DNA of 47,915 bases from the NCBI GenBank assembly GCA_015232395.1, contig JADFZT010000034.1:1-47915 (forward strand), read 5' to 3'. Source of the stretch: Magnetococcales bacterium. GTDB taxonomy: Bacteria; Pseudomonadota; Magnetococcia; Magnetococcales; JADFZT01. The position numbers and the translations under genes are program-made. Positions 16,715 through 24,937 of the stretch are shown here, piece after piece (the stretch's first letter is position 1; each line of letters begins with the position of its first letter). The notes beneath the pieces are model-generated. The model saw only the letters and a program-made list of their open reading frames with translations, made no database searches and was not told where the DNA came from.

Positions 16715-18754
16715 TTAGATGATAAAGGCCGAAACGTCCTTACCCTTGGCCTCCCACTCCACCCGGCCCTGTTCATAGACCTCGGCAGGTGTTTGGTCCA
16801 TAATCTCGCGGCTGACTTCCATCACGCGGCTATACCCCCGTTTCACCGCATCCAGATTGTCATCCACAACCTTCTGGCCGCGTTTTCCGAAATATTTGTC
16901 CAGAGGTTGACGCACCTTGGAGAAGAGTTCCTCCTCGCTCATTTTGGCGTCTGACTGGAAGGGGGTGACCCGCAGGAACACCCCGAGCAGAACCACCCCC
17001 TGGAAACGTTGAATCAGGGAGGAGTCGGACTTACAGCATTCCCGGGCAATTTCGATGGTGTCCACGCCGTGAAAGCGAATGCCATTTTCCTTGATGAAAT
17101 ATTTGGCGTAAGGGGGCAGAGAATCCCATAGTCCCTCCGCAGTGGTTTCATCGGTGTGCTGAAAAACAATGCCGGATTCGCCCATGCCCACCAGGGGATT
17201 GCCCATGTGCCAGGTGGTGGGATCCATCAGGGGTACAAAGTCCACCTGCTGAAGGTCGCAGTGGGCGAGAATTTTATCGCCGGGAGAGACCGCCAGGAAG
17301 GAGTTGGTGGGAAGTCCCTTCTTTTCCGAACCATATTTGGGCGCGGCTTGTACCTTGAAGCCAAAGATATCCCCCAGCATGGTGGCGATAACTTTGTTGG
17401 TGGTGACCGAACCATAACCACCCACAGAGTGGACCCGCACCGAAAAAGCGCCCTGAGGCCTGACATCGGGCTCTTCTTTTTCCAGGGGTAGGCTCGTGGG
17501 ATGATCCAGACCCAGTGTGAAGAAGCGTCGATTTTCTCCCCCCGGGGCCATGTTACGGGCTATGGAGATGATGTGGCCGGGGGTGACGTTACGGGAACCA
17601 AGACCACCGACACCGGAGTAGATTTCAGGGATCGAATCAACTTTGGGAATCCCTTCCCGCCCCATGATAGCCTGGGCCAGAATCGCTTCGATTTCGGTGG
17701 TGAGGGGGTTGCCCGCCATGGTGGGGACATCGCACCGCTCCAGCACCGTGACCACTTTGCAGCCAGCAAGCGCCTCGACGAGTTGGGCAGCCGGAAAGGG
17801 TCGGAAGCAGGTAATATCGACGATACCCAGCTTGATGCCCAGCTTTTCCCGAATGATATTGACCGCAGACATGGCGGTTTCCGAGGTCGTCCCCATCGCA
17901 ACCAGGGCATACTCGGCATCCTCCATCTGATAGGTGTCTATCATGTTATAGCGGCGGCCCGTCAGACGGTAAAACTCGTCCATGGCGTTTTGGATCACAC
18001 CAGGGAGTTTGTCATAGACCCAACGCTGGGCGATCTTCCCGGACATATAGCTGTCTTGGTTTTGCACGGTACCCGATTGCAGGGGAGCATCGGTATCAAA
18101 CAGGTTACGGATCCGATCCCGGGGATTGCCCAGATATTCCCGGATCAGATCATCTTCGGGATAGTTCAGGTTTTCGATGGTGTGAGAGAGCAAAAAGCCA
18201 TCTTGAACGTTCATGAACGGCGTCAGGCCATCTTCGGCGGCCCTTCGGCTGATCAGCGAGAGGTCGGAAACCCCCTGCACGTTTTTGGAAAACAGAATCC
18301 CCCAGCCGACATCCGCAACCCCCATCACATCATCGTGCCCGGCATGGATGCAGAGCCCCTGTGAAGTGAGGGTTCGGGCGGCGACATGCAACACGGTGGG
18401 AAGTCGCTTACCGGAAATGGTGTAGAGCACCTCCTTCATGAGGATCAGCCCTTGCCCGGAGGTAAAGTTGGTGATGCGCCCCCCGGCCAGAGTAAATCCT
18501 TCACAGGACGAGGCGGAGCTATGTTCCGACTCCAGCTCCATCCAGGCCAGCTCTTTATCCCATAAATTTTTAAAACCGTTGGCTACAGCAATTTGGAAAA
18601 ATTGCCCCATGTTGGTGGATGGCGTGATGGGATAGGCAGCAGCGCCGTCCGTGGCACGGGTTTCAACGTATGAGACCGCCTCGGACCCGTCACCGGTCCC
18701 AGCAATGCCAGGATAGGGAAAGTCCTCTGCTTGTTTGGTCGATTGTTTGGCCAT
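16715..18754 (-). CDS. porA: Pyruvate:ferredoxin oxidoreductase, fused alpha-gamma chain
   Basis: A 679-aa protein. The alpha domain has AAYPITPSTNMGQ at about 40-52 and the pyruvate-binding region ARTLTSQGLCIHAGHDDVMG. A transketolase C-like domain follows (~280-410), then the gamma domain (HSVGGYGSVTTNK) from about 460. This corresponds to domains I-III of NifJ. Alpha-gamma plus the next gene totals 1,222 residues, close to a full NifJ chain of about 1,200, so the enzyme looks like NifJ divided between gamma and delta. GGAG lies about 10 nt before the ATG. It is first in a two-gene operon; a promoter should lie in 18755-18885. Confidence 0.92.
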   Translation of the reverse strand: MAKQSTKQAEDFPYPGIAGTGDGSEAVSYVETRATDGAAAYPITPSTNMGQFFQIAVANGFKNLWDKELAWMELESEHSSASSCEGFTLAGGRITNFTSGQGLILMKEVLYTISGKRLPTVLHVAARTLTSQGLCIHAGHDDVMGVADVGWGILFSKNVQGVSDLSLISRRAAEDGLTPFMNVQDGFLLSHTIENLNYPEDDLIREYLGNPRDRIRNLFDTDAPLQSGTVQNQDSYMSGKIAQRWVYDKLPGVIQNAMDEFYRLTGRRYNMIDTYQMEDAEYALVAMGTTSETAMSAVNIIREKLGIKLGIVDITCFRPFPAAQLVEALAGCKVVTVLERCDVPTMAGNPLTTEIEAILAQAIMGREGIPKVDSIPEIYSGVGGLGSRNVTPGHIISIARNMAPGGENRRFFTLGLDHPTSLPLEKEEPDVRPQGAFSVRVHSVGGYGSVTTNKVIATMLGDIFGFKVQAAPKYGSEKKGLPTNSFLAVSPGDKILAHCDLQQVDFVPLMDPTTWHMGNPLVGMGESGIVFQHTDETTAEGLWDSLPPYAKYFIKENGIRFHGVDTIEIARECCKSDSSLIQRFQGVVLLGVFLRVTPFQSDAKMSEEELFSKVRQPLDKYFGKRGQKVVDDNLDAVKRGYSRVMEVSREIMDQTPAEVYEQGRVEWEAKGKDVSAFII

Positions 18755-18885
18755 CCGGAATCATCTCCAATGGATCAGGTGTGTGGATATCCCCGCTTAA
18801 CGCAGGCATCTAAACCCTCATGCCCGTGTTGCGGGGTACGCCTTATACCAATTTATCGGAGCATTTGGCAGGGTAAAACTGCAGA

Positions 18886-19482
18886 TCAATAGTCCCGTCT
18901 GCCTGCCAATGCTTGGTAAAGTGTTGATTCGTCAAGATATTCTAGTTCTCCGCCCATCGGTAATCCATAGGCGAGTCGGGTGATGCGTTCGACACTTGGT
19001 TTGGCCAGTTGCGCCACATAGTGGGCGGTGGCCTCACCAGCGACGGTTGGATTGGTGGCGATGATCAGTTCTGTGATCCCACCCCGAACCAGCCGCTTTT
19101 CCAACTCCTCCATGTGGAGTTCGTCCGGCCCAATACCATCCAGAGGGCTTAACTGCCCTCCCAGGACATGATAATGCCCTTTAAAAAGTCCTGCATTTTC
19201 AATGGCTATCAGGTCAGCAGGCTCTTCCACGATACAGAGATGAGCCGACAGGCGTCCTGGATCCCGACAGATTCGGCAAAGGTCTTCTTCGGCCAGATTA
19301 AAACAGATTCCACAGGGGCGCACCCGGTCTCGTAATCTTTCTAAAGAATCAATCAGCTGTCCGGTCTCTTCCCGCCCTTGACGCAGCAGGTGATAGACCA
19401 TTCTTTGGGCACTTTTTTTTCCAACTCCCGGAAATCGGGCAAGCTGGATAATCGTCCGCTCAACAGTAGGAAGCCCAATCAT
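18886..19482 (-). CDS. recR: Recombination mediator RecR
   Basis: 198 aa, the normal RecR length. An N-terminal helix-hairpin-helix (FPGVGKKSAQRMVYHLL) is followed by a C4 zinc finger (Cys57, 60, 69, 72) and a Toprim domain (LCIVEEPADLIAIE, then ATNPTVAGEATAHY). RecR acts with RecO, and RecF where present, to load RecA on gapped DNA. It is last in the widely conserved dnaX-ybaB-recR order, 40 nt after ybaB, and converges on nothing: the por operon follows in the same direction. Confidence 0.98.
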   Translation of the reverse strand: MIGLPTVERTIIQLARFPGVGKKSAQRMVYHLLRQGREETGQLIDSLERLRDRVRPCGICFNLAEEDLCRICRDPGRLSAHLCIVEEPADLIAIENAGLFKGHYHVLGGQLSPLDGIGPDELHMEELEKRLVRGGITELIIATNPTVAGEATAHYVAQLAKPSVERITRLAYGLPMGGELEYLDESTLYQALAGRRDY

Positions 19483-19522
19483 GGGGTGCCCGAAATGCGT
19501 TGTTTTTGTCAGTGATTATGGA

Positions 19523-19843
19523 CTAGAACGGCATCATGCCCGGGGGGAGGTTGAGCCCGCCGGTGATTTGGGAAAGCTGTTGCTTTTGGAGATCCTGAAG
19601 CTTGGCATGTGCGTCGTTGAAGGCAGCTGCAATCAGATCTTCAAGCATTTCCACATCACCTGGATCCACCACTGTTTTATCGATCCGAATACTGACCATC
19701 TCCTGTTTACCGTTCAGGGTGACCTCCACCATGCCGCCTCCGGACTGGCCAACCACGGTTTGAGCAGCCAACTCTTCCTGCATTTTGGCCATCTTGCCCT
19801 GCATCTGCTGGGCCTGTTTCAGGAGATTTCCCAAATTTTTCAT
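19523..19843 (-). CDS. ybaB: YbaB/EbfC nucleoid-associated protein
   Basis: 106 aa starting MKNLGNLLKQAQQMQGKM, followed by a Gln/Met-rich helix and GGGMVEVTLNGKQEMVSIRI, the core of the YbaB/EbfC DNA-binding dimer family. It ends in a Pro-Gly-Met-rich tail. Family members bind DNA as dimers and influence nucleoid organisation. It sits between dnaX (105 nt upstream) and recR (40 nt downstream), its standard location. Confidence 0.97.
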   Translation of the reverse strand: MKNLGNLLKQAQQMQGKMAKMQEELAAQTVVGQSGGGMVEVTLNGKQEMVSIRIDKTVVDPGDVEMLEDLIAAAFNDAHAKLQDLQKQQLSQITGGLNLPPGMMPF

Positions 19844-19948
19844 GTATTCATCCCTGTTTCATCCACCTCAAATGTGTGAGGCTTTATCCGTTCAGGAGAT
19901 TGAGACAATCCCGTCAGAGTAACCCAGATCGCCTTCCGGGCCAACCCA

Positions 19949-22003
19949 TCAGATTTGTTGGAGTCCCAAATCGTCCAAAGGTTCCACTCCAGACAGTCGT
20001 GCCTGAAAATGACTGGTCAGCAGGCGGGCCGCCGGATGCGCCAACACTTCCTGTTCCAGTTGGGAGGTGTATTCGCGTTTTTGTCGGTCCACCCCTTCCT
20101 GGACTGTTTCGGGCCGGGGTTGATTGGAGGCAGGTCGGACCGATATCTGAAAGACCTCACACTCATGTTCCGTTAAAAATTCCCCCAGGGTTTTTTCCAA
20201 ACGGGCCGGAGGTCCAAAACACTCCTGGGTCAGTTGCAGCTCCAGATAACCTTTGGAGTCCTGATCTCCCGTTTTAAATCCCAAACAGGCGACCTGCTGC
20301 TTTAATTTGAGGGCCAGGAGTGGGGCTTTTTGTCCGGCAAAAGATAGCAACTGCTCCCACGAAGTCAAATCCCGGACATTTTTTTTTTGCAATGCCCCGG
20401 CCGCATCTCCCTGCAATGCGCCTTGATCTGGGGGTGGTCTGGGTGGAGAAAATGGATGCGTGGCCGGGGATCTGGCTGGGTTTAAATCAGCCTGATCTCC
20501 TGAAATATCAGCTGGTTTCTTCCGGTCAGAAGCTTCATTCGAAGGGTGTGGGGGTGTGGGATGAAGCACATTCTGGGAACGCTCCTTCCGGGGGGACGTC
20601 GAAGCCGGGAGGGGAGGAGATTTTGTTGCCGTCCTACCCGAATTGGCATGGGGGGTGGGACTCTTTTTTTTTTCTTCGGCCTGGCTGGGAGGACGATTGG
20701 TGGCGTTTTCCCCGGCCTCATTTCCGGTTTGCAGTGCACCTTGGATGGAGGTGTTGCCCGATGACCCGGCGGAAGGAGTCGATGAGGAGGAGCCTCCGGG
20801 AGCCCCCCCTGACGAGCTATCGGAAGAGGTCGGATGACTGCCCCCCTGCCCCCCTGCCCGGCCCCCACCTGGCGACGGCCCCAGAGAACGGATCAAACGA
20901 TCCAGATCCGGCACCGGCTTGAGATAGGCGACCCGGATCAGGAGCATCTCCAGGGCCTGCTGGGGATCGTTGGCCATGCGCAGATCATCCTGCCCCCGTA
21001 ACAGCACCTGATAGATCATCTGTAGCCGCTCCTGACTGGCGCTGCCGGTGATCTGGGCGATGCGGTTGAGTTGGGGATCCTGCTCCAGTAGCTCGGGGCT
21101 GGAGGGTCGAACCTTTTCTCTTACCCCCTGGTGGATACCATCCAGCAGTTCGTTGACCAGGGTTTTGGGCTCCACTCCCCCTTCATGAAACTGTCGGGCT
21201 GCGGCCAAAATTTCCGGCCCTTTGGCGTTTAGCAGGTCAGCCAAAAGGGTGAGCACCCCCTCCCGGTCGGTAAGGCCCAGGAGATGTTTGACGGTTTCAT
21301 AGTGAACCGATCCCTCACCGTGGGCAATCACTTGGTCGAGCACCGAAAGCCCATCCCGCACCGAGCCGTCCGCAGCCCGAACCACGGCAGCCAATCCCGG
21401 TGGGTCAAAGGCCACCTTTTCAGCTTCCAGAATTCGGGTCATGTGTCCGGTTAAAACCTCCCGGGGAACACGCTTGAGGTCGTAACGTTGACAGCGGCTG
21501 AGAATGGTGGCGGGAATTTTGCGGGATTCGGTGGTGGCAAAGATAAATTTGACGTGGTGTGGGGGCTCTTCCAGCGTTTTCAACAGGGCGTTGAAGGACT
21601 GGGTGGAGAGCATGTGCACCTCATCCAGGATATAGACCTTGAAGCGGGAGGCGGACGGGGCGTAGCAGACGGTATCCAGCACCTCCCGCATCTGGTCCAC
21701 CTTGGTGCGTGAGGCTGCATCGATCTCTTGAACGTCCGGGCTTCGACCACTGATGATTTCCTGGCAGGAGGAGCACTCACCACAGGGGTCTGGGGTGGTT
21801 TTTTCCTCGCAATTGAGGCACATGGCCAAGAGGCGGGCCAGGGTGGTCTTGCCGACACCGCGAATACCGGTGAAAAGAAATGCGTGGGGGATCCGGCCAC
21901 TTTCCAGGGCATTTTTCAGGGAGCGGGTAACGTGATCCTGCCCCACCAAAGCCTGGAAGCTTCGAGGCCGCCACTTGCGCGCCAGGACCACATAAGAGGG
22001 CAT
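19949..22003 (-). CDS. dnaX: DNA polymerase III subunits tau and gamma
   Basis: A 684-aa clamp-loader subunit. The AAA+ module has Walker A in GIRGVGKTTLA (about 46-56), a four-Cys zinc site (Cys65/74/77/80) and the Walker B segment DEVHMLS. A Pro/Ser/Gly-rich linker (about 370-560) leads to the C-terminal tau domain. In the linker an A10 run (20664-20673 on the complement) contains GAA AAA AAA AAG, the A AAA AAG heptamer used by E. coli dnaX. A -1 shift ends at TAG (20634-20636) after nine further codons, giving a gamma-like form of about 456 aa. The frame is open 58 codons upstream, but that stretch overlaps the SRP RNA; the ATG at 22003 matches family N-termini (MPSYVVLARKWRP). No strong ribosome site is visible. 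Confidence 0.97.
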   Translation of the reverse strand: MPSYVVLARKWRPRSFQALVGQDHVTRSLKNALESGRIPHAFLFTGIRGVGKTTLARLLAMCLNCEEKTTPDPCGECSSCQEIISGRSPDVQEIDAASRTKVDQMREVLDTVCYAPSASRFKVYILDEVHMLSTQSFNALLKTLEEPPHHVKFIFATTESRKIPATILSRCQRYDLKRVPREVLTGHMTRILEAEKVAFDPPGLAAVVRAADGSVRDGLSVLDQVIAHGEGSVHYETVKHLLGLTDREGVLTLLADLLNAKGPEILAAARQFHEGGVEPKTLVNELLDGIHQGVREKVRPSSPELLEQDPQLNRIAQITGSASQERLQMIYQVLLRGQDDLRMANDPQQALEMLLIRVAYLKPVPDLDRLIRSLGPSPGGGRAGGQGGSHPTSSDSSSGGAPGGSSSSTPSAGSSGNTSIQGALQTGNEAGENATNRPPSQAEEKKKSPTPHANSGRTATKSPPLPASTSPRKERSQNVLHPTPPHPSNEASDRKKPADISGDQADLNPARSPATHPFSPPRPPPDQGALQGDAAGALQKKNVRDLTSWEQLLSFAGQKAPLLALKLKQQVACLGFKTGDQDSKGYLELQLTQECFGPPARLEKTLGEFLTEHECEVFQISVRPASNQPRPETVQEGVDRQKREYTSQLEQEVLAHPAARLLTSHFQARLSGVEPLDDLGLQQI
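20634..20673 (-). promoter_or_regulatory. dnaX -1 frameshift signal
   Basis: The mRNA has ten consecutive A, read GAA AAA AAA AAG, so an A AAA AAG heptamer is in the zero frame with AAG as codon 447. The -1 frame then reads GAG TCC CAC and on to a TAG ten codons downstream. An imperfect 9-bp stem (GTCCCACCC with GGGTAGGAC, one C-A mismatch) starts 1 nt after the heptamer and could stimulate slippage. RNA polymerase slippage on A10, as known for Thermus dnaX, is an alternative mechanism. Confidence 0.8.
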
Positions 22004-22055
22004 GAGCGGGTAACGGTCCGAAAGAGGGTTGGAAAACCGGTGCGAAAAGAGTAGA

Positions 22056-22173
22056 GGGCGGCTCAGGCCAGGCGTACCACGGCACACAGATGATCCCGTT
22101 ACCGCTGCTACCTTCCGGTCCTGACGGAGTTGGCGGGTATCTGTTGCGTGGGACCTGGCCGTCAACGCCGCCC
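22056..22173 (-). ncRNA. ffs: Small signal recognition particle RNA (4.5S)
   Basis: On the minus strand the conserved SRP core GTCAGGACCGGAAGGTAGC is present with the GGAA-type apical loop and the asymmetric internal-loop residues. The ends pair: GGGCGGC at the 5' side (from 22173) with GCCGCCC at the 3' side (to 22056), and GGCCAGG with CCTGGCC further in, giving one long hairpin of about 118 nt. This is the helix-8-only bacterial form, which binds Ffh. It ends 52 nt before dnaX. Exact ends are estimated from pairing. Confidence 0.93.
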
Positions 22174-22257
22174 ACAATCAGCAATAAATCTATATCAAAA
22201 ACAGATCCGACAAACGCCGATTCCAGATTTTGGAAAGGGTGTTGATCGGGAAAGTTC

Positions 22258-22347
22258 TGGCGGAGAGAGAGGGATTCGAACCCTCGGTACCTGTTACAGT
22301 ACACACGCTTTCCAGGCGTGCACCTTCAACCACTCGGTCATCTCTCC
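22258..22347 (-). tRNA. tRNA-Ser(GGA)
   Basis: A full cloverleaf with acceptor GGAGAGA/TCTCTCC, anticodon loop CTGGAAA (anticodon GGA, reading TCC and TCT), a long class II variable arm (GTACTGTAACAGGTACC) and the T arm GAGGGTTCGAATCCCTC. The discriminator base is G and the 3' CCA is encoded (22258-22260). The long variable arm and G discriminator confirm serine identity. Confidence 0.97.
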
Positions 22348-22420
22348 TAAGAGACTTGTAAGCTCGGGTTCAGGATCGACCCGATGACGCGATCAAGATA
22401 TCGTCAGGGGCCGAATTAGA

Positions 22421-22900
22421 TCAGGTTTTACGCCGTTGCTCAAAGAAAAAATTTAACATTCCCCCACAAGCTTCAGCCAAAGGGTCTGAACTATCCAATC
22501 CAACAGGCTTTTTTGCTTGAGCCGTCTGGTTTGAAATAGGCGCTTGGTGCATCACTTTTGTCGGATCTCGAAACGTGGCAAATTGGACCGACCCCAATCG
22601 GGCTTCCACTCCAGCAGCCTGGCAGATGGCGCAGGGCTCAAGGCTGATGGCCAGCGTGGCATTGGTTAAACGGTAGTTGTCTGTCCGGGTGGCAGCCTGG
22701 CGCAGGGCGCGGATTTCTGCGTGTCCCAAGGGGTCTGATCCTTCCAGGGTGCGGTTGGCTCCCTGGGCCAGGATAAATCCCGTATTCCCCCCTACCACAG
22801 CCCCCACCGGCACCTCCCCCCGAGCCCCACCTTGGGAGGCCTCTACCAGCGCCAGTAGCAGTTGGCCACGGGACTCTTCCAGAAAATCAGAGGTGTTCAT
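22421..22900 (-). CDS. tadA: tRNA-specific adenosine deaminase TadA
   Basis: A 159-aa zinc deaminase that converts A34 to inosine in tRNA-Arg(ACG). The zinc and catalytic residues are present: HAE (His60, Glu62) and EPCAIC (Cys90, Cys93), plus the early GEVPVGAVV strand and the C-terminal DPLAEACGGMLNFFFEQRR helix. TadA usually has PCxMC; here it is PCAIC, and the segment after it is less conserved. The CMP/dCMP deaminase fold is certain; the alternatives (guanine or other deaminase) fit less well because of the C-terminal helix. It lies between two tRNA-Ser genes. Confidence 0.87.
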   Translation of the reverse strand: MNTSDFLEESRGQLLLALVEASQGGARGEVPVGAVVGGNTGFILAQGANRTLEGSDPLGHAEIRALRQAATRTDNYRLTNATLAISLEPCAICQAAGVEARLGSVQFATFRDPTKVMHQAPISNQTAQAKKPVGLDSSDPLAEACGGMLNFFFEQRRKT

Positions 22901-22949
22901 GAGCTGTTTTTTTTGAGTTTTGTTGGGGCGACTGAAAAAAACAACCGGA

Positions 22950-23498
22950 CTATTGTGACCCCTGGGAATAGATATCCCCTTCTTTGGCCAACTGTGCCAC
23001 AGGCCCCAGAAAGGTAAGGTCGTAACGGTGGTGATCCCAGGCGTTCAGGGACATGTCCCGGGAAAAGGCCCACCCTTCGTGAAAGAGTGTCCCTTCCTGG
23101 CTGCTGAGCACCACCCAGGCGGCTGGATTGACGTGTCCTTCCGGCCCATGGAGTGATTTTTGCCGATGGATCAGGAGGTCCGGCACATAAGCGGTGGGGT
23201 TGAGTTCTCCCCCCCAAGGGCCTTCCAGGGAGGCCCCTACCGGGACATCCAGACGATAAACCTGAAGAGTGCGTTTATCCAAAATCCGGAAGCGCAGAGG
23301 AATGCCGACACTCTCCTGAACCATCTCTTCAGTGGGCAGGGCTCTCACCTGATCCACGTGGGGGGCCAGGGGCAATCGGCTCATCACCTGGGATTCCACA
23401 GGCAGATAAACCTCTTTGGGTGGAGGGGGGTCCAAGTTGAGATTGCACCCGGTCAAAAGGAGCGCAGAGAGCGTGAGAGTCAGGGAAAGCAGGCGCAT
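22950..23498 (-). CDS. Putative lipoprotein, 182 aa
   Basis: Begins MRLLSLTLTLSALLLTGC, a short lipoprotein signal peptide with lipobox LLTGC, so Cys18 should be lipidated and the mature protein anchored in the membrane facing the periplasm. The rest has a Pro-rich linker (DPPPPKE) and a soluble, probably beta-rich domain; no family is recognised. It lies 49 nt upstream of tadA on the same strand and just downstream of tRNA-Ser(GCT). Confidence 0.8.
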   Translation of the reverse strand: MRLLSLTLTLSALLLTGCNLNLDPPPPKEVYLPVESQVMSRLPLAPHVDQVRALPTEEMVQESVGIPLRFRILDKRTLQVYRLDVPVGASLEGPWGGELNPTAYVPDLLIHRQKSLHGPEGHVNPAAWVVLSSQEGTLFHEGWAFSRDMSLNAWDHHRYDLTFLGPVAQLAKEGDIYSQGSQ

Positions 23499-23523
23499 GG
23501 GAGCCGGGAGAGGAAAAGCGAAA

Positions 23524-23615
<92 letters not shown>

Positions 23616-23872
23616 GTTGATTGCCATAGGATCGGAGCAAATCCGGTCCTTGTCAATCCCCCCATCGCCCCAAAAAGGAAAGATCTTTATCAAGGCGAAC
23701 AGGAAACTGGCTCATTCTACAGAAAAACGGAAACCTTACAAGAAAAACCAGTCATCATTCCGAAAAAAGAGCCTGCCATCCCACCAGGGAAACCGTAAAG
23801 GTTTTTCGTGCCATCCCCATTCCTCCAGGCCAAAAACCAACACCAGACCTTATTCCAGATGGCTGCCAGCCG

Positions 23873-24868
23873 TCATCCCATCCACTCCAGGGGCCGCTCT
23901 TCCATCATGGATGCCTGCTCCCTGAGAGATAAAATATGCTCATCCCAATAACGGCCATTGTTAAACCAGGGGAAGGCTCGGGGAAAGGCCGGGTCTTCCC
24001 AGCGTCGGGCGATCCAGGCGGCATAGTGCATCATGCGTAGGGTGCGCAACGCTTCGATCAGCAAAAGTTCCCGGGGATCGAAGTCATAAAACTGGCCATA
24101 CCCCTCCAATAGATCTCCCAGTTGTGCGGTTCTGTCAGCCCGCTCACCGGAAAGACACATCCAGAGATCCTGTATGGCCGGTCCCCTGCGGGCGTCGTCA
24201 AAATCGACAAAATGGGGGCCAGCATCGGTCCAAAGAATGTTGCCCGGGTGGCAATCGCCGTGAAGACGAATCAGGTTGACGCTCCCGGCCGCATCAAAGC
24301 TGGCCCGAATGCGGGAGAGAAGGTCTTCAGCCAAGGTGCGGTAAGGGGTTTCCAACTCCAGGGGAATAAAACCGGATTCCAGCAAAAACACCATGGAAGC
24401 CTCACCAAAAGAGGCGATATCAAGGGTGGGACGTTCGGCAAACTCGGTCACGGCACCAGCCGCATGAATGCGCCCGAGAAAACGCCCCAACTGTTTGAGG
24501 TGGTCGGAATTTTCCAGGTCTGGGGCGCGTCCTCCCCGACGGGGATAGAGAGCAAAACGAAAGGTGGCGTGGGCGTGAAGGGTGGCGCCATCATCCAGAG
24601 CCAGAGGGGGAATGACCGGAATTTCCAGGTCGGCCAGCTCCTGGGAAAAGTGGTGTTCCTCCAGGATCGCTTCATTGCTCCAGCGGTTGGCTCGATAAAA
24701 CTTGGCTACCAAGCCGTCTCCCTCCTCAATGCCCACCTGATAGACTCGATTTTCAAAGCTGTTGAGAGCCAGCAAGCTGCCGTCACAACGGTAGCCGATA
24801 CTCTCCACCGCATCGAGAATGGCTTCCGGCCCCAGATTTCGATAGGGGGTTTTGTCCTCTGCCATCAT
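23873..24868 (-). CDS. srkA: SrkA/YihE-type stress-response kinase
   Basis: A 331-aa kinase of the aminoglycoside-phosphotransferase fold. The catalytic loop reads RLHGDCHPGNILW (about 198-210) and the metal-binding loop FVDFDDARRGP follows. NSFENRVYQVG near the N-terminus is the nucleotide-loop segment typical of SrkA (formerly RdoA/YihE). E. coli SrkA is a Ser/Thr protein kinase that protects against stress-induced death. Two adjacent Met codons make the start 24868 or 24865. It follows the chemoreceptor gene by about 70 nt; that gap contains an 18-bp direct repeat. Confidence 0.9.
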   Translation of the reverse strand: MMAEDKTPYRNLGPEAILDAVESIGYRCDGSLLALNSFENRVYQVGIEEGDGLVAKFYRANRWSNEAILEEHHFSQELADLEIPVIPPLALDDGATLHAHATFRFALYPRRGGRAPDLENSDHLKQLGRFLGRIHAAGAVTEFAERPTLDIASFGEASMVFLLESGFIPLELETPYRTLAEDLLSRIRASFDAAGSVNLIRLHGDCHPGNILWTDAGPHFVDFDDARRGPAIQDLWMCLSGERADRTAQLGDLLEGYGQFYDFDPRELLLIEALRTLRMMHYAAWIARRWEDPAFPRAFPWFNNGRYWDEHILSLREQASMMEERPLEWMG

Positions 24869-24879
24869 GGTTGGCTCCG

Positions 24880-24929
24880 ATCCCTGAATGAGTTGATATC
24901 AGAGACCTGGAATCCCTGAATGAGTTGAT
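24880..24929. repeat. 18-bp direct repeat between the chemoreceptor and srkA
   Basis: ATCCCTGAATGAGTTGAT occurs at 24880-24897 and again at 24912-24929, separated by 14 nt. Both copies fall in the short gap after the chemoreceptor stop and before srkA. It may be a recent local duplication or a paired protein-binding site. Confidence 0.85.
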
Positions 24930-24937
24930 TTGGACCC

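Noticed and set aside
22004-22177. N-terminal extension of dnaX
   Set aside because: It covers the SRP RNA gene and adds non-homologous sequence.
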